Positions 25,065 to 33,316 of a stretch of 37,775 nt of DNA are shown one piece after another. The stretch is from JBFELU01 sp041551965 (GTDB lineage: Bacteria > Actinomycetota > Acidimicrobiia > Spongiisociales > UBA11373). Positions within the stretch are counted from its first letter, which is position 1; every line of letters begins with the position of its first letter. The DNA lies in NCBI GenBank assembly GCA_041551965.1, contig JBFELU010000017.1:1-37775 (forward strand). Reading direction: 5' to 3'. Position numbers and translations under genes: made by a program. The notes under the pieces were generated by a model, which had not been told where the DNA came from, ran no database searches, and worked only from the letters and a program-made list of their open reading frames with translations.

Positions 25065-26776
25065 GACAGATCCTCGGGTCCCATGGCGACCACGTCGTTG
25101 CTTCCACCCGACACGACCATCGGGAAACACATCTCGTCGGGGTCGACCCGGAACTCGACGACCACCGGGCGGTCGTCGTTGTGGAGGGACTTCTCGATCA
25201 CCGGCGCCACCTCGTCGGGAGTCTCGGCCCGCAGTCCGACACAACCCATAGCCTCGGCGAGCTTGACGTAGTCGGGGGTGTGGTCGGTGAGATCGGTGGC
25301 ATGGAAACGCTGCTCGTAGAACAGGTTCTGCCACTGACGCACCATCCCCAGACCGCCGTTGTTGAGGACGGCCACCTTGATCGGGATGCCGTGGGTGGAG
25401 GCCGTGGTGAGTTCCTGCTGCGTCATCTGGAAACAACCGTCCCCGTCGATGGCGTACACCAGTTCGTCGGGGCGGCCGACCTTGGCGCCGATCGCCGCCG
25501 GGATGGCGAAGCCCATGGTGCCCAGCCCACCCGAGTTGATCCACGACCGGGGCCGCGTGAAGCGCCAGAACTGCGAGGCCCACATCTGGTGCTGGCCCAC
25601 CCCGGACACCACGATCGCATCACCGCCGGTGGCGGCATGGAGCTCCTCGATGACGTACTGCGGCTTGAGCGGGCCGCCCGGATCCTGCTGATAGTGAAGC
25701 GGGTGGGTTCGCTGCCAGCCGCCCACCGTCTCCAGCCATTCGCTGCGGGCGGGGGTCGGTTCCCCGTGGGGGCGGCGGCCCACCTCGACCACGATCTGGC
25801 CGAGCACCACCCCGACGTCGCCCACGATCGGCACGTCGGCGTAGCGGTTCTTGCTGATCTCGGCCGGATCGACGTCGACGTGCACCACCTTGGCGTGGGG
25901 AGCAAAGCTCTCCAGGGCACCGGTGACCCGGTCGTCGAAGCGAGCCCCCAGCGTGAACAGCAGATCCGCCTTCTGCATCGCCGTGGTGGCGGCATAGGTG
26001 CCGTGCATCCCGGACATCCCGAGCGCCAGCGGGTGTTCATCGGGAAAAGCCCCCCGGGCCATCAAGGTGGTCACCACCGGAGCCTGGACGGCCTCGGCCA
26101 ACCGCAGGAGCTCGGCGTGGGCGTTGGCCTTGATCACGCCACCACCGACGTAGAGGACGGGCCTCTCCGACTCCATGAGCATGTCGACGGCCCGACGCAC
26201 CTGGAGGGGGTGACCCGCCCCGGCCGGTCGGTAGCCCGGGAGCGTGAACTCCCCCGGTGTGGTGCGGGAGGTCCGAGCCGCGAGCACGTCCTTGGGGATA
26301 TCGATGAGCACCGGGCCCGGCCGCCCCGACGACGCCAGATAGAACGCCTCGTGGACGACGTCGGCGATGTCGTCCGGATGGGTGACGAGATACGAGTGCT
26401 TGGTGCAGTGCATCGCCAGCCCACTCGTGTCCGCCTCCTGGAAGGCGTCGTTGCCCATGGCCGTCGACGCCACCTGCCCGGTGATGGCCACCATCGGGAT
26501 CGAGTCCATGAGGGCGTCCTGCAGCGGGGTGATCAGGTTGGTGGCTCCCGGCCCGGAGGTGGCGATGGTCACGCCGACCCGCCCGGTGGCGTGAGCGAAA
26601 CCCTCCGCCATATGGCCGGCGCCCTGTTCGTGGCGGGCGAGGACGTGACGCAGTGAGCTGTCGACCATCGAGTCGTAGGCGGGGAGGATGGCGCCGCCGG
26701 GGACTCCGAACGCGACCTCGACGCCCTCGTGTTCGAGGGCCCGCATGACTGCTTGGGCTCCGGTCTGGCTGCTCAT
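25061..26776 (-). CDS. ilvB: Acetolactate synthase large (catalytic) subunit
   Basis: A 571-aa thiamine diphosphate enzyme that condenses two pyruvates to acetolactate (or pyruvate and 2-oxobutyrate to acetohydroxybutyrate), the first common step of branched-chain amino acid synthesis. The catalytic Glu is E50 in HVLARHEQGAGHMAEGFA. The N-terminal AFGVPGGAILPAYD, the FAD-domain segment LALGMSGMHGTY, and the ThDP motif GDGCFQMTQQEL through NNGGLGMVRQWQ are all present. The ending PVVVEFRVDPDEMCFPMV is typical of anabolic AHAS rather than catabolic AlsS. The ATG at 26776 follows the attenuator hairpin by about 27 nt. First gene of the eight-gene ilv-leu operon. Confidence 0.96.
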   Translation of the reverse strand: MSSQTGAQAVMRALEHEGVEVAFGVPGGAILPAYDSMVDSSLRHVLARHEQGAGHMAEGFAHATGRVGVTIATSGPGATNLITPLQDALMDSIPMVAITGQVASTAMGNDAFQEADTSGLAMHCTKHSYLVTHPDDIADVVHEAFYLASSGRPGPVLIDIPKDVLAARTSRTTPGEFTLPGYRPAGAGHPLQVRRAVDMLMESERPVLYVGGGVIKANAHAELLRLAEAVQAPVVTTLMARGAFPDEHPLALGMSGMHGTYAATTAMQKADLLFTLGARFDDRVTGALESFAPHAKVVHVDVDPAEISKNRYADVPIVGDVGVVLGQIVVEVGRRPHGEPTPARSEWLETVGGWQRTHPLHYQQDPGGPLKPQYVIEELHAATGGDAIVVSGVGQHQMWASQFWRFTRPRSWINSGGLGTMGFAIPAAIGAKVGRPDELVYAIDGDGCFQMTQQELTTASTHGIPIKVAVLNNGGLGMVRQWQNLFYEQRFHATDLTDHTPDYVKLAEAMGCVGLRAETPDEVAPVIEKSLHNDDRPVVVEFRVDPDEMCFPMVVSGGSNDVVAMGPEDLS

Positions 26777-26803
26777 CTTCTTCTCCGTCTTCGTCCGGGT
26801 ATC

Positions 26804-26834
26804 AAAAAACCCTCCGGCCGGAGGCTGGAGGGTT
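26804..26834 (-). terminator. Attenuator terminator hairpin before ilvB
   Basis: On the minus strand the stem AACCCTCC / GGAGGGTT has an inner GCC/GGC pair set separated by an A-C mismatch and a TCC loop, and runs straight into a T tract. It is a strong intrinsic terminator only about 27 nt before the ilvB start, so reading through it must be regulated. With the upstream leader peptide it makes a standard attenuator. Confidence 0.85.
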
Positions 26835-26862
26835 GCGCACGCGCGTTATGTGGCACGTGCGC
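26835..26862 (-). promoter_or_regulatory. Leader hairpin between leader peptide and terminator
   Basis: GCGCACG pairs perfectly with CGTGCGC around a 14-nt loop. Its 5' arm starts at the last base of the leader stop codon, so a ribosome at the stop would mask it. It could be the ribosome-sensing element of the attenuator. I could not identify an antiterminator pairing that directly competes with the terminator, so its exact role is open. Confidence 0.5.
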
Positions 26863-26903
26863 TACACGAGAATAATTACCAGGGTCGCGTCGAACGTGGT
26901 CAT
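26862..26903 (-). CDS. ilv operon leader peptide MTTFDATLVIILV
   Basis: A 13-codon open frame, too short for ordinary gene calling, runs from the ATG at 26903 to TAG at 26862-26864. It encodes MTTFDATLVIILV, whose last six residues are Leu-Val-Ile-Ile-Leu-Val, the products of the downstream operon. It lies between a strong promoter and a terminator hairpin ahead of ilvB. By analogy with known branched-chain amino acid attenuators, ribosome stalling at these codons when charged tRNA is scarce would allow transcription into ilvB. The predicted transcript start is only about 6 nt upstream, so the leader is probably translated with almost no 5' UTR. Confidence 0.85.
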   Translation of the reverse strand: MTTFDATLVIILV

Positions 26904-26915
26904 ATGAGGAGCGGC

Positions 26916-26944
26916 AGTATGGCCGAGGTGCCGCAGGATGTCAA
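26916..26944 (-). promoter_or_regulatory. ilv-leu operon promoter (-35 TTGACA, -10 CATACT, 17-bp spacer)
   Basis: On the minus strand a perfect TTGACA (26939-26944) is followed after exactly 17 bp by CATACT (26916-26921). Transcription would start near 26909, just before the leader peptide ATG. This is the only fully consensus -35/-10 pair I recognised in the window. Confidence 0.75.
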
Positions 26945-27007
26945 CCATCGGCAGCCGATGCCGGGCGCCTTGAGTGATCTCGCCGATCTCGGGCAGCAGC
27001 GAGAACG

Positions 27008-27013
27008 TAGGAT
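27008..27013 (+). promoter_or_regulatory. -10 box TAGGAT, leaderless start of ilvD
   Basis: TAGGAT ends 6 nt before the ATG at 27020, with no ribosome site between. It supports a leaderless ilvD transcript, divergent from and independent of the attenuated ilvB operon. No -35 was recognised. Confidence 0.5.
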
Positions 27014-27019
27014 GCCCGG

Positions 27020-28681
27020 ATGAAGATCCACTCCGACGACGTCACGAGGTGGCCGCGGGCGGCCGGAGCGAGGGCGATGCTGCGGGCCGTGGGCCTCGAC
27101 GATGATGACTTCGAGAAGCCCCAGGTGGGGGTCGTGTCTGCCGGCAACGAGGTCACGCCCTGCAACCTCAGCGGACCCCGTCTGGCCAAGGCCGCCAAGA
27201 CGGGGGTATGGGAAGCCGGAGGGGTCGGCCTCGAGTTCACCACGATTGCGGTCTCCGACGGAATCTCGATGGGCCACGAGGGCATGCGGGCCTCGCTCGT
27301 GTCCCGGGAGGTCATCGCCGACTCGGTGGAGCTGGTCATGCATGCCGAGCGTTTCGACGCCATGGTCACCATCGCCGGGTGTGACAAGTCGCTGCCGGGC
27401 ATGCTCATGGCGGCGGCGCGGACCGACCTCCCCTCAGTGTTCCTCTACGGGGGCTCCAGCCTGCCTGGCCGCTGGCGGGGCCGAGACGTCTCGATCGTGG
27501 ACGTGTTCGAGGGCATCGGCGCCACGACCCAGGGGACGATGACCGAACGGGAGCTCCTCGAACTGGAGCGGATGGCATGTCCCGGCGTGGGTTCGTGCGC
27601 CGGGATGTTCACCGCCAACACGATGGCTTCGATCGGCGAGGCGCTCGGGATGTCGCTGCCCGGCAGCGCCTCGGTGCCGGCCGCCGATCCAGCCCTCGAT
27701 GGGTTCGCCGTCCGATCCGGTGAGGCGGTCATGGGACTGCTCGAGGCGGGGATCCGGCCCCGGCAGATCCTCACCAGAGAGGCCTTCGAGAACGCCATCA
27801 CGCTGCTGATGGCACTGGGGGGCTCCACCAACGGGGTCCTCCACCTCCTCGCCATTGCACGGGAAGCCGAAGTCGATCTCATCCTCGACGACTTCGACCG
27901 CATCGCCCGGAGAACTCCCCACCTCGGGAACATGAGCCCCTACGGTCGATACCACATGGTGGATCTCCACAAGGCGGGCGGCGTGCCGGCAGTCTTGAGG
28001 GCTCTCCTCGACGACGGCCGGATCCACGGCGACGTGCTCACCGTGACCGGGCGGACGATGGCCGAGAACCTGGAGGACGCCGCCTTCGCCGCCGGCCAGG
28101 AGGTGGTGCACCCCCTCGACGCACCGCTGGCCCCCGAGGGCGGCATCGCCATCCTGCGCGGATCGCTCGCTCCCAGCGGGGCGGTGGTGAAGATCGCCGG
28201 GCTCTCCGAGACCGTCTTCGAGGGGACCGCCCGGGTCTTCGACATCGAACAGAGTGCCCTGGAGGCCCTCCATCGCGGCGACCTCGACGAGGGTGATGTG
28301 GTGGTCATCCGCTACGAGGGGCCCCGGGGTGGCCCGGGGATGAGGGAGATGCTGGCGATCACCGCCGCCATCCGCGGGTCGGGCCTCGGCGGATCGGTCG
28401 CCCTCATCACCGATGGACGTTTCTCGGGCGGAACGACCGGCCTCTGCATCGGTCACGTGGCTCCCGAGGCCACCGAGGGGGGACCGATGGCTTTGGTCGA
28501 GGACGGCGACCGCATCCGCATCGACGTTCCCCAACGCCGGGTCGACCTGCTCGTCGACGAAGCCGCGCTCCGGCGGCGCCGGGCCGAATGGAAACCGCCG
28601 CCGCCCCGCTACGACACCGGTGCGCTGGCGAAGTACGCCAAGCTGGTCGGATCCGCCGAACACGGAGCCGTCACACGCTAA
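27020..28681 (+). CDS. ilvD: Dihydroxy-acid dehydratase
   Basis: A 553-aa Fe-S dehydratase that makes 2-oxoisovalerate and 2-oxo-3-methylvalerate, the step between IlvC and IlvE. Three cysteines, C48 (VTPCNLSG), C121 (AGCDKSLPGM) and C193 (GVGSCAGMFTANTM), are those expected for a [2Fe-2S] enzyme of this family. MALGGSTNGVLHLLAIA and the C-terminal LITDGRFSGGTTGLCIGHVAPEA are IlvD/Edd hallmarks; the branched-chain context excludes 6-phosphogluconate dehydratase. The ATG at 27020 is supported by the -10 box. It stands alone, divergent from the ilv-leu operon, with no leader peptide of its own, so it may escape attenuation. About 120 nt of possibly structured RNA separates it from hdrA. Confidence 0.95.
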   Translation: MKIHSDDVTRWPRAAGARAMLRAVGLDDDDFEKPQVGVVSAGNEVTPCNLSGPRLAKAAKTGVWEAGGVGLEFTTIAVSDGISMGHEGMRASLVSREVIADSVELVMHAERFDAMVTIAGCDKSLPGMLMAAARTDLPSVFLYGGSSLPGRWRGRDVSIVDVFEGIGATTQGTMTERELLELERMACPGVGSCAGMFTANTMASIGEALGMSLPGSASVPAADPALDGFAVRSGEAVMGLLEAGIRPRQILTREAFENAITLLMALGGSTNGVLHLLAIAREAEVDLILDDFDRIARRTPHLGNMSPYGRYHMVDLHKAGGVPAVLRALLDDGRIHGDVLTVTGRTMAENLEDAAFAAGQEVVHPLDAPLAPEGGIAILRGSLAPSGAVVKIAGLSETVFEGTARVFDIEQSALEALHRGDLDEGDVVVIRYEGPRGGPGMREMLAITAAIRGSGLGGSVALITDGRFSGGTTGLCIGHVAPEATEGGPMALVEDGDRIRIDVPQRRVDLLVDEAALRRRRAEWKPPPPRYDTGALAKYAKLVGSAEHGAVTR

Positions 28682-28746
28682 GGGCCTGTTCTGCCGCCGG
28701 AAGGCGGTGCGAATAGGGCCGAAAGCCCGTAGGGATCGGCAGGCCC
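28682..28746 (+). ncRNA. Candidate structured RNA (three-way junction) ahead of hdrA
   Basis: GGGCCTG (28682-28688) pairs with CAGGCCC (28740-28746) and encloses two hairpins: CCGCC-GGAA-GGCGG (28694-28707, a GNRA-type loop) and GGGC-CGAAA-GCCC (28716-28728). The unpaired junctions are 5, 8 and 11 nt. A three-way junction with closed P1 is riboswitch-like, and it lies immediately after the ilvD stop and upstream of the C1 gene cluster. I could not match it to a known riboswitch or ribozyme consensus. It could also simply be a terminator-like structure, although no T tract follows. Confidence 0.4.
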
Positions 28747-28760
28747 GAGAGGCGACAATG

Positions 28761-28784
28761 TCCCCCGAGATCAATCGAGGGGGA
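28761..28784 (+). promoter_or_regulatory. Hairpin masking the hdrA ribosome-binding region
   Basis: TCCCCC (28761-28766) can pair with GGGGGA (28779-28784) around a 12-nt loop. The 3' arm contains the purine-rich GAGGGGG just before the hdrA start, so the hairpin could limit ribosome access. Whether it is coupled to the structure upstream is speculation. Confidence 0.35.
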
Positions 28785-31700
28785 TGGATGGTTTCCGGCA
28801 CATGGAGTCGATGAACGGCGAACCGACCGGCGCCGTGATGGTCGTCGGCGGGGGTATCGCCGGGATGCAGGCGTCCCTCGATCTCGCCGACCAGGGCTTC
28901 AAGGTCTACTTGGTCGAGTCGCAGTCGGCCATCGGCGGCAAGATGGCGCAACTCGACAAGACCTTCCCCACCAACGACTGCGCCATGTGCACGATCTCCC
29001 CCAAGTTGGTGGAGACCGGCCGGCACCCCAACATCGAACTGCTCACCGACGCCGAGGTCCTCGACATCGCCGGCGAGGTCGGCGACTACACGGTCGAGGT
29101 CAAGCGCCACCCCCGCTACATCGACACCGACGTCTGCATCGCCTGCGGCGACTGCGCCACGGTCTGCCCCATCGTCGTGCCCGACGCATTCAACGAGGGC
29201 CTGGCGCCGCGGCGAGCCGCCTTCAAGCTGTATCCGCAGGCCGTTCCCAACGCCTACGCCATCGACAAGGCCGGCGTGGCGCCGTGCCGAGACGCCTGCC
29301 CGGCGGGCCAGCGGGCCCAGGGTTACATCGCCCTCATCACCGACGGCCGGTGGGACGATGCGATGCGGGTCATCAAGCTCGACAACCCCTTCCCCGGCAT
29401 CTGTGGACGGATCTGCAACCACCGCTGCGAGATCGCCTGCACCCGGGGTCGGGTCGACGAGCCGATCAACATCCGGGCGCTGAAGCGCTTCATCACCGAC
29501 AAGGTGTATGCCCGGCCTCGCCAGCCGGTCGAGGCGATCCCGAAGACCCACGACGAGAGCATCGCCATCATCGGGGCCGGGCCGTGTGGTCTCACCGCGG
29601 CCCAGGATCTGGCCATGGAGGGCTTCGCCGTCACGGTCTACGAGTCGATGCCGGTCGCCGGCGGCATGCTGCGGCTCGGGGTCCCCGAGTTCCGCCTCCC
29701 CACCGAGGTGGTGGAGCGCGAGGTGCAGGACATCGTCGACCTCGGCGTCGAGATCAAGCTGAACCACACCGTCGACAACCTCGACGACCTCTTCGACGTT
29801 GGCCACAACGCCGTCCTGATCGCCGTCGGCGCCCACGAAGGCGTCCGCCTCCCCATCCCCGGCGCCGACCTTCCCGACGTGCTCATCAACACCCAGTTCC
29901 TGCGAGACATGCGGCTCGGCCACTACGACGAGGGGTCCGGTGCCGACGTGCGGCCGCTGGGACGGCGGGTGCTGGTGCTCGGCGGAGGCAACGTGGCGAT
30001 CGACGTGGCCCGCAGTGCGGTGCGCCTGGGTCGCGAGGTCCACATGGCCTGCCTGGAGACCCGTGACCGAATGCCGGCCCACGCCTGGGAGGTCGAGGCC
30101 GCCGAGGCCGAGGGGATCACCGTCCACCCCGGACGCACGTTTGAGCGGATCCTCAGCGACGACGAGGGCCGGATCACCGGCGTCGAGTGCCAGGAGGTCG
30201 CCTCCTTCAGCTTCGGCGAGGGCGGCAAGCTCAGCGTGAGCACGGTCGAGGACTCCACCCACGTCCTCGAGTGCGACACGGTCATCTTCTCGGTCGGCCA
30301 GCGATCCGGCCTGGCGTTCATTCCCGACGACGCCGGGGTCGGCGTGACCAAGCAGAACACGATCTCCATCGATCCCCACACGTTGGCCGCCAACCGTGAA
30401 GGCGTGTTCGCCGCCGGCGACAGCGTCTCGGGGACCTCGTTCGTGATCGAGGCCGTGGACAGCGGGCACAAGGCGGCCGCCTCCCTGCTGCGCTACTTGC
30501 GCGGCGAAGACCTGACGCCGCCGCCGGGGCCCGAGTACCCGGTCGCCAGCCCCACCGACGAGGAACTGGGGCAGAGGATCGCCTCGGGCCACATCGTGCG
30601 CCGGCCCCGGATCCCCCTTCCCGAGCTGCCGGTCGAGGACCGGATCGGCTCTTTCGCCGAGATCGAGCGGGGTTACGACGACGAATCGGCCCGGGCCGAA
30701 GCGTCGCGGTGCCTGGCCTGCGGCGTGTGCTCCGAGTGCATGAGCTGTGCCTTCGCCTGCGGGGTCAACGCCGTCGACCACGACATGGTGGCGAAGATCT
30801 CCAAGATCGATGTCGGGGCGGTGATCCTGGCGCCCGGCTATCAGGTCTATCGGGCCGAACTCGCCGAGGAGTACGGGCTCGGCCGGTACCCCAACGTGAT
30901 CACCGCCATGCAGTTCGAACGGATGTTGTCGGCGTCGGGGCCCACCACGGGCCATATCGCCCGGCCGTCCGATCACGCAACGCCCAAGCGGATCGCGTTC
31001 CTCCAGTGCGTGGGTTCACGGGATCAGATCCGGGACTACTGCTCGGCGGTGTGCTGCATGTATGCCACCAAGGAAGCGATCATGGCCAAGGAGCACGAGC
31101 CCGACCTCGACATCCAAGTGTTCATGATGGACATGCGGGCCTTCTCCAAGGGCTACTGGAGCTACTTCGAGCGGGCCCGGGACCGCTACGGGGTCGAGTA
31201 CACCCGGTGCCGCATCAGCGGTCTGCGGGAGGACCCCGCCACCCGGAACCTCATGGTCCGCTACAACGACGAGGCCGGCGGCCTCCACGAGGAGCCCTTC
31301 GACATGGTGGTCCTGTCGGTGGGCATGGAGATCTCCGACTCGGTGCGGGAACTGGGGAACCGGCTCGGCGTCGAGCTCGACGAGTACGGCTTCTGCCACA
31401 CCGCCCAGTTCAACCCACTGGAGAGCAGCAAGCCCGGCATCTACGCCGTCGGCCCCTTCCGGGAACCAAAGGACATCCCCGAGTCGGTCATCGAGGCCAG
31501 CGGGGCGGCGGCCGCCGCCGCCGCCCGTCTCAACGAGTCCCGCTTCTCGCTCACCACCACCCCGACCTTCCCCGACGAGCGCGACGTGAGCGAGGAGGAC
31601 CTGCGGATCGGGGTCTTCGTGTGCCACTGCGGCTCGAACATCGGCGGCTTCCTCGACGTCCCCGATGTGGCCGACTACGCCGGCACCCTGCCCGGGGTGG

Positions 31701-33316
31701 CGTACTCCGAGGCCAACCTCTACACCTGCTCCCAGGACAGCGTGAAGCACATCGCCGAACAGGTCCAGGAGCAGCAGCTCAACCGGGTCGTGGTGGCCAG
31801 CTGCACTCCCTTGACGCACGGCCCTCTGTTCCGGGACATGCTGCGCAGCGCCGGGCTCAATCCGTATCTCTTCGAGATGGCCAACATCCGCAACCAATGT
31901 TCCTGGGTCCACTCCAACGACAACGAAGCCGCCACCGCCAAGGCCCGGGACCTGGTCCGGATGGCGGTGGCCCGCGCCGGCTTGCTGGAGCCACAGCACA
32001 CCTTCGAGGTCCCGGTGACGAAACGGGCGCTGGTCGTCGGCGGCGGGGTGGCCGGGATGACGGCCGCCGCCACGCTTGCCGAGCAGGGCTACCCGGTCGA
32101 TCTGGTCGAACGCGAGGAGTCACTCGGCGGCAATCTCGACCGGGTTCGCATGCCCTTCCAAGGGAAGCGCCCCCAGGATCTCCTCGCCGAACTGACGAGC
32201 CGCGTCGAGAGGAATCCGCTCATCGACCTCCACCTCGGCAGCCGGGTCACCGGGTCGTCGGGGTTCATGGGCAACTTCACCAGCACCGTGCGGGAGGCCG
32301 ACGGGAGCGAGAGCGAGGTCGAGCACGGCGTGACGATCCTGGCCACCGGCGGCCAGGAGTACAGGGGCCCCGAGTACGGCTACGGCACCGACCCCCGCAT
32401 CGTCACCCAGCAGGAGTTCGAGCAGCGCCTCGAAACCGAAGACATCCCCGATTCGGTGGTGATGATCCAGTGCGTCGGGCCCGCCGAGAAGTACTGCAGC
32501 CGCATCTGCTGCACCATCGCCCTCAAGAACGCCCTGGCGCTCAAGGAACGCAAGCCCGACGCCCAAGTGGTGGTCCTCTACCGCGACATCCGGGTCTACG
32601 GATTCAAGGAACGCTCCTACACCGAGGCCCGTGAGAAGGGTGTGCTGTTCGTCCACTACGAGCCCGCCGAGAAGCCGGTGGTGGAGGCCAACGGCTCACT
32701 GCAGGTGCGGGCCCGGGACCCGATCCTCGACCGGGCCCTGGAGCTGGAGCCGGACCTGGTGGTGCTCAGCATGCCGGTCGTGCCCCGCGACGACAGCGAC
32801 GAGCTGGCCAACTTCTTCAAGTGCAGCATCGACGCCGACGGCTTCTTCCTCGAGGCCCACGTCAAGCTCCGTCCGGTCGACTTCTCGACGGACGGGGTGT
32901 TCATGGCCGGGATGGCTCATTACCCGAAGCTGTCGGACGAGACGATGATCCAGGCCCAGGCGGCCGCCGCCAGGGCCGCCCGGGTCCTCAGCAGAGACAC
33001 CCTGCTTGCGGGGGGGCAGGTGGCGGTGGTCGACCATGAGCTGTGCACCGGGTGCCTCACCTGCGTCCGGGTGTGTCCCTTCAGTGTGCACCGGATCGAC
33101 CCAGACCAGCCGGGCATCGGCGGCATCCTGGGGGCGGCCACCATCGAGGCCGCCATCTGCCGGGGATGCGGGGTGTGCGTGGCGGAGTGCCCCGGCCACG
33201 CCATCCAGCTGATGCACTTCACCGATTCGCAGGCGACGGCCAAGGTGGCGGCGCTGCTCGGCCACTCCCCCGAAGGATTCGTACCGCTGGATTCGATTGG
33301 AGTGCCATCTCGATGA
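28784..33316 (+). CDS. hdrA: Giant HdrA: HdrA module + NfnB/GltD-like module + second HdrA module
   Basis: A 1510-aa flavoprotein, predicted electron-bifurcating core of the Hdr-MetFV complex. Order: HdrA FAD motif GGGIAG (22-27) with C66/C69; [4Fe-4S] C118/C121/C124/C128; an inserted NfnB/GltD-like module (about 165-575) with C168/C172, C207/C211/C215/C219, FAD motif GAGPCG (264) and NAD(P)-site GGGNVAID (400); HdrA core with C643-C659, QCVGSRD (741) and C753/C757/C758; a second HdrA module starting CHCG (947) with FAD motif GGGVAG (1086) and C1230-C1243; and two terminal [4Fe-4S] motifs (C1421-C1431, C1459-C1469). Ordinary HdrA is roughly 650-1000 aa and normally needs a separate pyridine-nucleotide partner. 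ATGs at 28802 and 28811 are alternative starts; the latter best matches usual N-termini. The stop overlaps mvhD. Confidence 0.9.
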   Translation: MDGFRHMESMNGEPTGAVMVVGGGIAGMQASLDLADQGFKVYLVESQSAIGGKMAQLDKTFPTNDCAMCTISPKLVETGRHPNIELLTDAEVLDIAGEVGDYTVEVKRHPRYIDTDVCIACGDCATVCPIVVPDAFNEGLAPRRAAFKLYPQAVPNAYAIDKAGVAPCRDACPAGQRAQGYIALITDGRWDDAMRVIKLDNPFPGICGRICNHRCEIACTRGRVDEPINIRALKRFITDKVYARPRQPVEAIPKTHDESIAIIGAGPCGLTAAQDLAMEGFAVTVYESMPVAGGMLRLGVPEFRLPTEVVEREVQDIVDLGVEIKLNHTVDNLDDLFDVGHNAVLIAVGAHEGVRLPIPGADLPDVLINTQFLRDMRLGHYDEGSGADVRPLGRRVLVLGGGNVAIDVARSAVRLGREVHMACLETRDRMPAHAWEVEAAEAEGITVHPGRTFERILSDDEGRITGVECQEVASFSFGEGGKLSVSTVEDSTHVLECDTVIFSVGQRSGLAFIPDDAGVGVTKQNTISIDPHTLAANREGVFAAGDSVSGTSFVIEAVDSGHKAAASLLRYLRGEDLTPPPGPEYPVASPTDEELGQRIASGHIVRRPRIPLPELPVEDRIGSFAEIERGYDDESARAEASRCLACGVCSECMSCAFACGVNAVDHDMVAKISKIDVGAVILAPGYQVYRAELAEEYGLGRYPNVITAMQFERMLSASGPTTGHIARPSDHATPKRIAFLQCVGSRDQIRDYCSAVCCMYATKEAIMAKEHEPDLDIQVFMMDMRAFSKGYWSYFERARDRYGVEYTRCRISGLREDPATRNLMVRYNDEAGGLHEEPFDMVVLSVGMEISDSVRELGNRLGVELDEYGFCHTAQFNPLESSKPGIYAVGPFREPKDIPESVIEASGAAAAAAARLNESRFSLTTTPTFPDERDVSEEDLRIGVFVCHCGSNIGGFLDVPDVADYAGTLPGVAYSEANLYTCSQDSVKHIAEQVQEQQLNRVVVASCTPLTHGPLFRDMLRSAGLNPYLFEMANIRNQCSWVHSNDNEAATAKARDLVRMAVARAGLLEPQHTFEVPVTKRALVVGGGVAGMTAAATLAEQGYPVDLVEREESLGGNLDRVRMPFQGKRPQDLLAELTSRVERNPLIDLHLGSRVTGSSGFMGNFTSTVREADGSESEVEHGVTILATGGQEYRGPEYGYGTDPRIVTQQEFEQRLETEDIPDSVVMIQCVGPAEKYCSRICCTIALKNALALKERKPDAQVVVLYRDIRVYGFKERSYTEAREKGVLFVHYEPAEKPVVEANGSLQVRARDPILDRALELEPDLVVLSMPVVPRDDSDELANFFKCSIDADGFFLEAHVKLRPVDFSTDGVFMAGMAHYPKLSDETMIQAQAAAARAARVLSRDTLLAGGQVAVVDHELCTGCLTCVRVCPFSVHRIDPDQPGIGGILGAATIEAAICRGCGVCVAECPGHAIQLMHFTDSQATAKVAALLGHSPEGFVPLDSIGVPSR

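Noticed and set aside
28682..28746. Known riboswitch or ribozyme (purine, TPP, cobalamin, THF, hammerhead, HDV)
   Set aside because: The required core sequences, such as CTGANGA with GAAA for hammerhead or the HDV nested pairing order, are not present; it is left as unassigned.
27434..30976. Open frame of about 1180 codons on the minus strand opposite ilvD and hdrA
   Set aside because: Both plus-strand genes carry complete catalytic and cluster motifs, and the antisense translation has none.
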